Positions 12,008-24,113 of a stretch of 64,000 nt of DNA are shown piece by piece. The notes below the pieces were generated by a model. It saw only the letters and a program-made list of their open reading frames with translations. It was not told the origin of the DNA and searched no databases. Position 1 is the stretch's first letter; every line of letters starts with the position of its first letter. Where the stretch lies: assembly GCA_015698045.1 (NCBI GenBank), contig BLAL01000050.1, forward strand, positions 930,001 to 994,000, written 5' to 3'. This stretch comes from Rhizophagus clarus (lineage: Eukaryota > Glomeromycota > Glomeromycetes > Glomerales > Glomeraceae). Both the position numbers and the translations under genes were made by a program.

Positions 12008-12733
12008 TTGTTGTTGTAATTGTTGTTGTTGCTGTTGTTGCTGTTGCTGTTGTTGTTGAACTCCTGCAAGATGAACCTCCTGTTCCATGATATCCATTTG
12101 AGAGTTCGTGATTGCCATTGTTGGTAATTGATCATCAGTAGTTGATAATTGCATCGTATAAGGATAAAGACTATCAGCGATAGCAGCAGCTTTTATAGGA
12201 GTAATTGGAGTCGCGGGTACAAGATTAAACATTGGTTGATCAACAGACAAACATTGAGCCAAAGTATTTGGAGAAAGTCCATCAAAATTATCGTTTAAAA
12301 AATTGTTCGCGGAGGGATTATTATTAGTAGATGTAATATTTGTATCGAGTTTAAGCGAAGCACCAACTGATTCAACACCTAATTCATTATATTGAAATTG
12401 TGTCATATCTTCTATTAAAGGATTCGAAAATAATTGAGTAGGATCTTGGGCATAAAATTCAAAAGAATCATCACTTCTATTATTATCATGTTCAAAATAA
12501 GCTTGTTCATTTGGAAGATTTGGAGAGGAACCTCCTGAACTTATATAACCATCAGATGAAGGTTCATAATCTGAAAGAGAAGGAGATGATCCTATACTTG
12601 AACTATGTGCTGGAGAACCATAAGATGGTGTATAATAAAAACCAAAATCAAAAGGTTGTTGAATAGTAGTGGTAGTTGGATAAAAATCAGCAGTAAGTTC
12701 TTTAGGATAAAGGTAGCTGGTTTGGATTTCCAT
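11450..12733 (-). CDS. Crz1-like C2H2 zinc-finger transcription factor
   Basis: A single-exon protein of 427 aa. Three C-terminal zinc fingers lie at about residues 322-346, 352-376 and 382-409. Their spacing and linkers match the calcineurin-responsive factor family Crz1/Prz1: FTRQYNLKSHLRTHTDERPF, then FARQHDRKRH, then FARLDALNRHLRS with a final Cys replacing the last His. The N-terminal half is rich in Ser, Asn and Pro, as expected of a phospho-regulated activation region. A polyglutamine tract with one Leu sits at about residues 226-257, followed by a basic segment. Members of this family move to the nucleus when calcineurin dephosphorylates them and control calcium, cation and cell-wall stress genes; that role here is inferred from the fingers. 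I did not find a convincing PxIxIT docking motif. It is isolated, with about 7 kb of gene-free DNA upstream. Confidence 0.85.
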
Positions 12734-15168
12734 TGCTAATTATTATTCGTTTCGTTTGTCGTTAAAAGAAAGAAAAGAAAGAAATACGATTTTTTTTTTT
12801 TTTATGATCGATTTACGAAAGATTAAAATTTTTTTTTTTTTTTTTTTTACGAAATTTTTTATGGAACTTTTTTAGTCAGATCGATATATATATATGTAAA
12901 AATGACAATTGATATCCGTAATAGTAACAGATCACATTTAATGTTTATAAATAGAAATTTAAATGATTTGCCGAAATTCCGTGTAATGTAGTGCAAAAAT
13001 AGTAAACACTTCTTTATGTGAGGGTTTTTCTTTAAAGATATAAATAGACTTTATCGTAATAGTCTTATAAAGTAGACTAATATAAAAAAATAATAATAAT
13101 AGTATACAGTATATAAAATAAAAAAGCTTCTTTTTAAAAAAAAAAAAAAAAAAAAAGTTTTTTTTTACGACTTTTTTTTTTCTTTCTATGATTTGAATAA
13201 TGGAGAGAAGTGTGGAAGAACGAAAAGAAATAAAAAAGTTTTTTCTTTTTTTCTTTTTCTTTGAAACTTCTCAAAACTTTTAAACACACTTAAAAGATGT
13301 TTGGTGAGAAAAAGGAATTCTAGTCGGTATATATAATTTTTCGCAGACTAAATAAAATTAATCTGCATAAAGCGTAATACAAAAAAGTTATTTTTAGATA
13401 TGGAAAATAAATATTTAAATACATCAGGTTGCATGATAATTCCAATATTAGAAATATCACAGTGATAATTTATAATAATTTTTAAGTAAAAGTTACTCAA
13501 CGGCCGATATAAATAGATTTGTTTTTAATGTAAAGCTTCGGATAAATTTCCGTCTTTATTGTAATATTTTATCGTGTAACAAATAAAATTTTATATTATA
13601 CATACTTACCAAATTATTGGGATATTTAATGTGCCACTCTTTTGACGTTTTATTTCACGTTGCCACCATTCCAGCCTATCCAAATTTAGTTGTTATTCAA
13701 TGCACGTGCTTTCATTATAATACCCGAATCTCAGCAATTCTCTACGTTAGAAGAGATTTTCGGGTGTAGATGATTAGATAGATAATGAACTTAAAAATTA
13801 AAATAATTTCTAACCTTTTTTCTTTCTTTTTTTTTTCAAATCTTATTAAGCGTAATTAAGCATAATAAGATAAATTAAGAAAAATTAAATAGAGTTCGGT
13901 TATTAATCCACAGAAATTAGACAAGAAAGATTAGCCATCCTTTAAAAGGGGGGGGGAAGATTAAGAAAAAGAAGATATGGCGATATGCGAATTTCAGATT
14001 GTTATCATCGCATTTATTTGATTGTAAATCGATTATTGTTAACTACCATATGATTTGTGAACTGTTTAGGAATGGATAATAATTTGCTAAAGTGGGAAAT
14101 TTATGAGAAATAAGATAAAAAAGAAAAGTTATCGTAAAAATTATCATAAGTTACTTATTCGTAAAAGTTATCGTAAAAGTTATACTTAAAACATTTGACG
14201 GAATAGTCCGGTAAGATAATGGCAAATTAAGGTATCGCAATATGCAAATGTGGTGGCTTATCAACCGAATTTACCTATTATAAATGATTGTTGGTAAAAG
14301 TGGCGAGTAATAAATATCAAAGAGAAGGGAATACAAAGAAATTGAAAAGAACTAATCATTTCATTTATTACTAAGCCATATGTTATTATCGACCCACAAA
14401 ATTAGTACAACGTGATGGGATTTAATGTTAGGATTGTTTAAAAATCATACGATATTAAAAAGTATTAAATGATCATCTAAATAACGAAAAGTGGCAAGCC
14501 ACAAAGAGAAAAAGATATTTGGTTTTAATTCCTTTCTCCCAACATGCCTCACACTCTTTTATATAAAGCAAAAAAATTCGAGAATTAATAGACTTGGCAC
14601 AACATTTGAAACGAATTTTTTACTTCCATGATTACCAGATATTAACCAAAATAAGAAAGAATCGTGGCTTGATTTAATAGAATTTTCTTTGGTGGCTGAA
14701 ACATGTACAATGATAAGCACAAAAGAAATTCGGATAATGTGGATGATGCAGAGAAACATGAAAGAATAAGTATAGAATAATAAACAAATACATCATATGT
14801 AACCAAGGATATTTTTAAATCTTGTAATAATAAACAATTATAATTTAAAATATTATATTATGTGGCAAGGACCAATAAAATGATGATATCTAAAAATAAA
14901 AGAAAATTGATTAACTTGACAATGGTAAATATATTAAACAATGTCATAATAAGATGACGTATTAAATCATTTATCACCCCTTCTAAATTAACAAAATTAG
15001 TTAGTCGATTTATGTTAATTAATATGGCATCATGGTATTACTCTTTACCAGGTTTTAGTAGTGAAAAATATGTAGTTTATCAAGATTTTTATGCATGTAC
15101 GGAACAAAGTTAATAAATAACATATACTTTTTATTATACATGATAAAATAAAAATATATTGAATAAAT

Positions 15169-15197
15169 TAAAAATTAAAATTAAAATTAAAATTAAA

Positions 15198-15246
<49 letters not shown>

Positions 15247-15281
15247 TATTACTATATTACTATTATTATTATTATTATTTT
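15169..15281. repeat. Microsatellite (AAATTA)n then (ATT)n
   Basis: About five AAATTA-type hexamers are followed by a long ATT trinucleotide run with a few interruptions. Confidence 0.9.
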
Positions 15282-17699
15282 AAAAAAAAAAAAAATTTTC
15301 ATTGTTTCGTACTCATTTTAGTAAAAAATCCTGAAACTCTATAATATTATCATAGGGTAAGGTTTTTTTTTTAAAGTAGATGATCCTTTAAGATAATGTT
15401 TAATGTTACATTATATCATTACTTTAAATTCCACGTTATTTGCTTATTTATTTCCCATCTGTTATTTTTTTTCTGTAACATAAAAGGGGAAAGAATAAAC
15501 AAATATTTGATAATTTTTAAAATATTTAATAATTTTATTATTATTATTATTTTTTTTCAAAAAGCAAACAATCCAAGAATTATCAAAACAAATACGCAAA
15601 AAAATAACAATTTGTTGAATTGACTTAATTGAATGTGATAATCAAAAGTTATCACAAAGCGCACTAAAATTACACCATATATACAATGACGTAATTTTTT
15701 ATACGTCATCGTGAAACAACAAACAAGAAGATAAATTAATTTTTTAAAAAAAAATCTATTTTTATCTAATGAGATGGGTACAGTATATCATAACCCAGGG
15801 AATTTTATTCCAATTCTAATAATAAAAATTTTCTGAAATTGTGCATTTTTTTTTTATTATAAAGTTTATAAAGTTTATATTATTTTTATCCCAGGATTTC
15901 TAGACGCTTAAATTAAATTGATCTTTGTGCTAAGAATACTTAATTGGAGAAGAAAGAAAAAAAAGAAAAGTTTGAGGAAAAATTATGAAACCTTAAATCA
16001 TTTAATAAAAATATCGTATGATTTGATAAAAATGTATTGTGTATGGTTCAAGGATGTATCTTAAACTCGATCAACCGCTTCTCATTATTTACTTTCATTC
16101 ATTTTTACTCTTTTTATTGATGCATTTAATAAATTTTGAAAAATTAAGGAGTTGTTTAAGGTTTATAATAAAGAATTTGTTGTTTTTTTAAAAAGAATTA
16201 AATGTTACGCGTGTTCTTTTCGTTTTCTTCTTTTAGAAATTATTTCTCTATAAATGACTTAATTTGAATGACAATACTGTTTCTTTAAATTCAATCTTGG
16301 GCTCATTCAGTTTCACATCTCAAGAAAAATTCGATTTCTAAAAATAATTTCTACCAAATTAAAAATTTATAAAAAAAAAAAAAAAAATTAAATCGTTCTT
16401 TTGATCTACTTCCGCTAGTTAATTTTAATCTTTTTTTTTAATTTTAGCTTTTGTGTAATATTACTGTTACACTAATTATACATGAAAATCTTCTGGAATA
16501 TCATTTTGCATTTCGCATTTTTTTTAAGAATTTTTTTTTTTTTAAAAAAAAGGACGTAATAATTAGATTTGAATTATTTTGGTTGGGTTATCAAATTCTT
16601 TTTTAGGTTGATTATCATTAAAAAGTAAACCGGGTAAGAAACTTGATTTTAATTAAAAACTCTAACCTTATTACGGTATTGATATTATGATACTTGAGGC
16701 AGTGTTAATGGTTTGTCTAATTATGATAATTTTGAGGTAATTATTTACTTTTTGGGAAAAAGGAAATTTTAATTAATCAAAACTTCTAATTTTGTAAATT
16801 CAATAAACTAATCTATTCCTTTTCTAGTTAGGATAATATGACGAAGTATTTATATTTTTGGAAATCGCTTAGTCGAAATTCGGTTAACCCCGAAAATTTT
16901 TTATTATATAATTTTTTTTATTTTTGTTATATTATTCTATATTAAGCACAGGTTACAATCAATTCATCATCAATATAAGTTATGATGAAATTGTATTATA
17001 CCTTTTTTGTTTGTAATGCATTATTTCATAATTTGATATCGAATTTCTTTGTTCTTTTGTCATGCTTTACCATCTTTTACTTAGCGTGTTGATCGTTAAA
17101 TATTCTTTCTCATTGTATGAATCGCGTCCTCGGGATTTTACTTATGATTTTCGAATTATTCTGAAGAATCTTTCTTTCTTTGGTTACTTTTTATATTGCG
17201 GTCTCAATTTGACGGTTTTGAATATCCTTTCGAAAAATCCTGTTTTGGTTGTTTCATTTATTATATTAAATTCCACGCAGCAATTGTGGATTACTCGTGG
17301 ATTACTCATGGAATTTTAACTTTTTTGTCCCTTACTTTCTTGAAGATATTCCTTCGTTTAAATTTTTAATTTTTTTTTTTTTTTCAAAGATAATCAATCA
17401 CACTCCTTACACCAGGTTATCGGAGGTTTTGTTATACCCACAAATTTGGTGAAGGGATAACTGGTCCTGAACCGATTTTAAAACCGGATTTGGGTCCAAT
17501 TTTATGTACACCTACAACTTTACTATGACTGACATTCGAAAAGGTTCGGACGTGGTGATCAAAGGCCCTTGTTTTCCGTATATGAATATGACACAATAAA
17601 GTCGCTCCTCTGATTATAATATTACCATTAGTGCTTTCATTTCTCCAATCACTGATTTTCTGCCCGGATTTATAAGTTCCTTTAAGTGGGATTCACTGC

Positions 17700-17880
17700 A
17701 AATATATCCAAATCTAAAGTCTATAACAATATCCAAGTCTTTTTATATCCAATTCTCCGATAATATATCTGATAATACATCCAAGACTCTATATATCCAA
17801 TACTGCGATAATATATCCCAATTCTCTATATATCCAAGTCTCTGATAATATATCAAGTTTCTATATACTCATGTCTCTAG
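17700..17880. repeat. Degenerate tandem repeat, about 37-bp dimer unit
   Basis: Repeated segments alternate between ATCCAAGTCTCTATAT-like and ATCCAATTCTCCGATAATAT-like forms, giving a dimer of about 37 bp in roughly four to five diverged copies. Confidence 0.6.
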
Positions 17881-19680
17881 TATTCCTATAAACCGCATAG
17901 CAGGTTCTAGCTGTCTTAATGTTTATAATTTGCAATCTTTAGGATTCTAGTTATAATAATTTTCTTACGACTGCATGCATGTATTCCATGATTCTTAACG
18001 TTGTAAGATTAGGTTTTATTAACTGATCAAGTGATTTCCAAATCACTAACTTTTTCTTTCTTACATTTGCTGAACTTCTCTGGCTGGCGCTCGCAAATTT
18101 GTCATTTCCCAATATTTATTTAAATATCCATGGAAAAGTGAGAAAATATAGATACCAAAAATTTAAGATGCGCGTGATCAATTAACTCTTGCCGAGTACT
18201 ATGTCTATCTATCTTGTACTGTGGGAAGAGTAACATCCTTATACGATGTTGAGGAAAGAAGAACGTGAGATAGGAAGAATATTCAACAAGATGACCTTTA
18301 TTGTTGGAAAAACCGTTTAAGTCATCTTGTTCAATTTTTTTTTTTAGCCGAAAGGGGAATATTATATAAAAAGGTGTAAAATTTTAAACTTTAAATTATT
18401 ATTATTTGAATTCTCTATAGTATTGATTTTGTTGTCTTAAAATATTAATCGTTAAGAAATTTAATATTTATTGTTCAAAGATACAGATTTAGTAGTTTGT
18501 TCTAATTATTCGAGTCAACCCTCCAACTTCAATAAAATAAAAAAAGAAAATTGCTGCCAAATGTTACAACATTGTCAGAGATATACGAGATTTAAATCTA
18601 TCAATTTATTCAAGAAACAATAATGGATATGTATCGATGTATATCGGTTGATTCTATATAAATATTTCATTAGAATTATTAAAAAAAAAATGCAAATTCG
18701 AATAAAAAAAACCATTTAAAAATTAACAATACATACCATTTAATGCTAATAAATCACAGGTGAAATTTAGCAATTTTTCGAAAAAAAATAAAATGAAATT
18801 CGATTCAATGCCTTTTTTATCTTTCCTGTTTGCAAATATTTATAATTAATAATATTCAATTCAAAAATAGACGTCCCCAATGTTTCTTTTTTTTGCGTTC
18901 GATACGTTAAAGGGATACATCAAGTAGAGTTCACGATATCTCTAGAAATAATCTATCTAATGAACCGAAATTTATGGTCGTTAATTGATACTTACTAATC
19001 ATCCAATCTTACATAAAGAGAAACAACAATTTTCTATTTATAGATATATTCTAGCACAATAAAACTGTAAATGTGCACATTCTATTGTCCTTTGTAGTTG
19101 TTCTCAAGAATCATGCTTTCTTCTACGCGAACTAATGCCATAATATTTAGGCCGAAACAATTTCTAAAATGAGTCCGAATTATAAATTTAGTGTATTCGT
19201 TTTTAACCTATTTAAAGTTTGAAGTTGATAATAATTAAAATATTCTTTTTATTCCACTTTTTTCCCTTCATTATCTTTTTTTTTCATTTTACTATCCCAT
19301 TTCCCTTTTTCGTTCATTTTTCCTTTCTTTCGTATTTCTCTTCTTTTTTTCTCGTTATTTTATTTGACATTTCTATTCTAATTTCCTGGTTTAAGATTGC
19401 GTTTATATCCCAAGTATTATAATGAAAAAAGAGAACAGGTGTACGCTCTCTTTCCAGGAGGGTATCCATATCTTTAGCCAAAAGAAATCTCGTATCAATG
19501 AAATGGAAGGGAATAGTAGAAGTTCTAAAGAAATTTAGAAATTCCTTTTTTCTTTTCCTTTTTTTTTTTTTTTTTTTTTTTTAAGATTGATAATCGAGGA
19601 AAATCGAGATTATCAACTTTATCGGTATATTATAATAAATACTCAAATCAACCCTTTTATTTCTCATTTTTCTTTTTAAT

Positions 19681-20527
19681 ATGATACGGTTACCTTCAAC
19701 AAAATTACGTTTTTTTATGAGATTAGCGTATAACAAAACAATATTTCACGTATGTCAAACTAGAAAACCACCACAGCATATTTTAGTTGCTTCGTTTACT
19801 CAAAGTTCTATTATACCCAATAGTTTTACTAAAAGTAATCCACTCGGAAGTGAAAAAGTTGAAGAGGAACAACTAAATGAAGAAAATGATTCAGATAATT
19901 CAGAACATGTAGTTATAGATGAATTTAAATCAATTCTTAAAGATGATGACGATATTAATAGGTTTGTGATTGAAATTTAAAATTCAAAATAATTATTTTC
20001 CATATAATCATTTTAAAATATTTATGTTTTTCTAGATCCAAAATAATTACGGATCCTACTGAAATCAAGGAGAAAATTCTTGTAATTTTACAAAAGTATA
20101 TCGATTCATCAAAAGGAGATTTGATGCAATTTGAATTAAAGGATTCGAAACTTAAATTTGAGGTAAGTAAATCAATTTAAAAACAAATTTACCAATATGA
20201 ATTTACCAAATAATTCATTATATAAATATATATATATATATTTTTCTTTTTGATTAGATTTTAAAAGATTGTACAATGATAATAGGAAAGAGAATCCCAA
20301 ATCTTGAACTTAACAAAATTAATACAGTTAAGGATACTATCGATTTTTTTACTCAAGAAGAAGAATCTGATCAAAGAAAAGGTCATCCGGTTGCAGAATG
20401 GTTTATAAAACATAAAGATGAATTACCTTCAAATATGATGTTTATCCCCTATGTAAAGGAAAGAGGTGTAAAACGAGAAGATCGATCTAAAAGACAAAAA
20501 AAATCAAAATTAGAAAAGTTGATCTAG
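19681..20527 (+). CDS. Probable mitochondrial ribosomal protein mL50
   Basis: Three exons (19681-19961, 20036-20162, 20258-20527) join in frame to 225 aa; introns are GT-AG (donors GTTTGT and GTAAGT). The N-terminus is basic, hydroxylated and lacks acidic residues for about 55 aa, consistent with a mitochondrial targeting sequence. An acidic linker follows. The C-terminal part contains GKRIPNLELNKINTVKD, which matches the pattern I recognise in the Ribosomal_L50 family of the mitochondrial large subunit (a conserved IP..EL..I.TV segment). The tail is rich in Lys and Arg. The role in mitoribosome structure is from family knowledge. The call rests on one short motif plus the presequence. A septin gene follows on the same strand. 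Confidence 0.6.
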
Positions 20528-21125
20528 ATAAAATTCAACACATTAAAAATTTTTAATTATTGTTGTAACCCAAAAATTTATCAATATTAAAAAAAAACCA
20601 CCTTGCGGTACCAATCAAACCTTATCCTATTCGTCCAATTTTTTTTTTTTTTAATTGCCACTGCTTTAAAGGAATTGGGTATGCAACGTTTGACACGCTA
20701 AGCATTACATTATGCACCAGATGATCACATTTGTACAATATACCAAACAAAACTCAAATGGGAGCACTGAGAATGGAATGGTTTTTCATTAAGAAAAAAA
20801 CTTTACCAAATATTACTTAAGATGTAATTTTGTACAGTTAAAAGTTGAGGGTCCAATCAATTGATAGAATTGGTGATAGTAGCATTTAGGGTATGTTGAT
20901 ATTTCTCGAAAATTAAATTTTTAGCCCGCCTTTTTGACTGGTAAAAAAAAGAGAAAATTATAACCTTGAGGTATTATAAAACTAAAGACTTTTTCTAATC
21001 CGAACATACAAAAAAAAAAATTTTTTCCCTGCGACGAAAGTCCAACTCTGTTCAATCTCTTTTAATTATCTGTTTGTAAAAAAAAAAATAAGTCGCTCCT
21101 TTTATCACTATATTACCTATAAAAT
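20528..21125. other. Intergenic region between mL50-like gene and septin
   Basis: AT-rich with T and A runs. It presumably holds the mL50-like 3' end and the septin promoter. No other feature is seen. Confidence 0.5.
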
Positions 21126-23402
21126 ATGCCTTTGGTACGTAAAAAAAAATTAAGGTTTAATCTTTTCGAACTTTTTACTTTGACCAATTTATATTAATTG
21201 TTTTTTCCCTTCGCCATTCGTAATCGTCTTTTTATTTTCTTTAGGAATACGCTCTTCAACACAGGTAAATAATAATCTCCTATTGAGTCAGAGATGACCT
21301 CGAAGTGAATTTTTTTTGAAATCGGTGTTAATATAGTTTTTCGAGTCATCGATGACTATTATTGAAAAAGTTCAATTACTTATATTCGAACAAATTTATA
21401 AACGACCAGATATTATTAATGTATTCTAATTTTCTTTTTCTTTTATTATATTTAGAGGACTTTTCCCAGATCCTGGACCATGGAAAATCCCGCAAACTCG
21501 CGAAGTTATCCTTAGAGATACTTTAGGAATTGACGCTTTGCCACGACAACGTTTTAATAAGACTAAAAGAACACCTTATGTACTTAATATTATGGTTGTT
21601 GGTAAGCATAAATAGAATTTTATAATCTTAATTTCAATTTCTTTCTTAATATTATTTTGAATAATTTTATACATTTTTTCAAAAACTGTAAGAAATTGAC
21701 GAAATTCATTCTTGTTGCGCGAATTATTAAATACATAAGGCGAGAGTGGACTCGGAAAAACCACTTTTATGAATACTTTGTTCAATACATCCCTCAAAGA
21801 AGAAATTCTTCCGAAAAATCCACAATCCACAAAGACGGTTGAAATTCTTCCCGTACATTATGGTTGGCTATTTTGATTATTCTTTTCGGAGTAACTTTAT
21901 CTTGTTGGCCTTTTGCTTAATATTTAAATTATATTATAGAATTGACTGAAGAAGGAGTGACTCTTAACCTAACCGTCGTTGATACCCCCGGATTTGGTGA
22001 CCAACTTAACCGGGAAGACAAGTATGTTACTTTTAGCTTTAATAAATGTCAATGTCCTCTATATGTATTCACATATTTTATTTTATTTTTTTAATTAGTC
22101 TCAATCCGATTGTCGAATATATTGATAATCAATTCGAAGTATACCACGCGGCTGAGCGCAGTTCCGAATTTAGACGTGCAATACCAGACACTCGTATACA
22201 TGCTTTATTGTATTTTATTCCACCAACTGGTCATGCGTATGTAATGATTTTTTTTTAAATATGTCACAAAAAAAAAAAAATGTCAACAATTCACTAATTT
22301 AAACTCATAATTAAAGTCTTAAAGAACTTGATATTAAAGCCCTTCAAGTTTTATCTGCCAAAGTTAATGTAATTCCCGTTATTGCAAAAGCTGATACACT
22401 TACACACGAAGAAAAATCGGCTTTTAAGAAAACTGTATGATATTTATTTTTATTCAATTCATGCTTTATTTATTACAAAGATAGACTAATTTAACCTTTA
22501 TATAATAAATATTATTACGATTAGATATTAAGAGATATTGAAGCTAATGCTATCAGAATTTTCCCCACAGCTTATCCAGATGATCGAGAGAGCGTTGAGG
22601 AACTTGAGGTACATAATTTTTATAATAAAAAAAAAAAAAAAATTTTTTTTTTTAAAATATTAACCTTTTTTTTTTTATATTTTTATAGAAATATATTCCG
22701 TTCACCGTTATTGGGAGTGATACATTTGTTGATGTAGACGGCAAAAAAGTAAGAGGACGATCATATCGATGGGGTGTAGTTGAAGTTGAAAACGAACAAC
22801 ATTGTGATTTCATTCATCTTCGTGAACTTCTCATGACACATGCCCTTCATGATCTTCTTGAAACAAGTCATACCGTTCATTACCACAATTACCGAGCTCA
22901 AAAACTTCGTTCAAGTGGTCGTCCAGAATCTATTCTTGCTTGTGACGATTCTTATGAACACAGAATTGAAGGAAAAAAACAAAATATGGCCGAAGATATG
23001 ATCAAAAAGGAAGAAGAAATGAGACAAAACTTTGTGTTGAAAGTTAGGGAGAAAGAAGCAAGCTTGAGAGAGAGAGAAGAACAGGTAGTGTATTTTTTGG
23101 TTAGCCAATAAGAAGTAATTTGCTGTGTTTTTTTTACTAAACGCATTTTTTTCTTTTTGTAATTATAGCTCAACCAACGCAGACAACAACTTATGGCAGA
23201 ATTAGAAGAGCAACGTTTAGCACTTGCAGCCGAAGAACGTGAATTCCAAGAAATGTATAATGCAAGTCGGAACACTAGGTAATTATTTTGTTATAATTTT
23301 AAGATATTGTAAGTTAATAATTATATTAAATAAATCATTTTTTTTTTATTTTATCTTTATAGTGTCTCAAAAGGCAGCAAAATTTTTGGCAAGAAAAATT
23401 GA
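21126..23402 (+). CDS. Septin GTPase with C-terminal coiled coil
   Basis: Ten exons join in frame to 421 aa: 21126-21134, 21245-21264, 21456-21601, 21740-21862, 21940-22021, 22099-22236, 22317-22434, 22525-22608, 22689-23084, 23169-23278, with a final eleventh segment 23363-23402. The GTPase signatures are present: P-loop GESGLGKT (59-66), DTPGFGD (114-120) and AKAD (196-199). The septin unique element follows (RWGVVEVEN...[11 protein letters not shown]), then a Glu/Arg/Gln-rich coiled coil at about 335-402. Septins form filaments that scaffold cytokinesis, hyphal tips and branch sites. The 9-nt and 20-nt first exons are the weakest part of the model; the start could lie elsewhere. The subgroup (Cdc3, Cdc11 or Cdc12 type) was not decided, though the coiled coil argues against Cdc10. 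Confidence 0.9.
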
Positions 23403-24113
23403 TCACATTTAATTTTTATAATTTAATTTGCATCCATTTGTTTTTCTTGTATTTTTATTCAAATGTCATTTTCAAATTCATCAACCCTACTTTTATTTTT
23501 ATTTTTTTTCTTTTTTATATAAATAGTAGAAAAGTCATTATTTTTGAAATTTCCTATTTTATTTCATTGAATTTTATCTTGTATTAGTTTACAGTTGACC
23601 AAATTTATTGCTTTAGACAATTTCCTGTTATTGTTTGGATTTTATATTGCTGGGTGACTAGAGTGTTTTTTTTTTTTTACCTTGGAAAAAAAACAATATA
23701 ATTACCAGTTTTTTTTTTTCATTTTTATTATTATTATAATTAGAAAGATATATATATATTGTACTAAAAGTTATTATTTCTTCCATACCTACCATATTAT
23801 TATTATTTAATATAAAAGGGGTGAATTATGATAAAAGTATAATAATCAAAGTTTTTTTTTTTTTTTATTTGGGTATGGTTTACTGATAACTTGTATTATT
23901 AATAATATTTGTTGCTTTTTGCTTTTTTTTTAAAAAAAAATATAATTAATACTTATTTTTTTTTAAAAAAAGAAACTTAATTATTTTTTAATTTAAAAGA
24001 TATTAGAATAAATTTTATTTTTTTTTTATATTCTTATCACAAATGATCACATAAGAGTTATTATAAGTGGTTATCAAAATAATGAAAACTTATAAAGTAA
24101 ATACTTATTTTAA
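23403..24113. other. Convergent 3' intergenic region (septin / OTC)
   Basis: Very AT-rich with several T(n)A(n) junctions. Both flanking genes end here. No gene is seen. Confidence 0.6.

Larger units (their letters stand above)
12734..19680. other. 7-kb gene-poor region upstream of the Crz1-like gene
   Basis: No gene is supported. Long A and T runs are frequent near the Crz1-like start (12790-12850, 13136-13175). A stem-loop with arms ACCCGAATCTC / GAGATTTTCGGGT lies at about 13721-13764. A microsatellite (15169-15281) and a degenerate tandem repeat (17700-17880) are listed separately. The frame at 17062-17319 has no recognisable features. Confidence 0.6.

Noticed and set aside
13721..13764. 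Stem-loop as a possible ncRNA
   Set aside because: An isolated imperfect stem with no promoter or family signature; listed only within the intergenic entry.
15159..15344. Frame encoding poly-Tyr
   Set aside because: It is the ATT/TTA microsatellite read as protein.
17062..17319. 85-aa open frame
   Set aside because: Hydrophobic, no family pattern, no splice context, and surrounded by non-coding DNA; consistent with chance in AT-rich sequence.
20276..20527. Separate small gene starting at 20276
   Set aside because: It is the third exon of the mL50-like gene; frame and splice signals join it to upstream exons.
22911..23275. Minus-strand frames inside the septin gene
   Set aside because: Antisense shadows of the septin coiled-coil exons.
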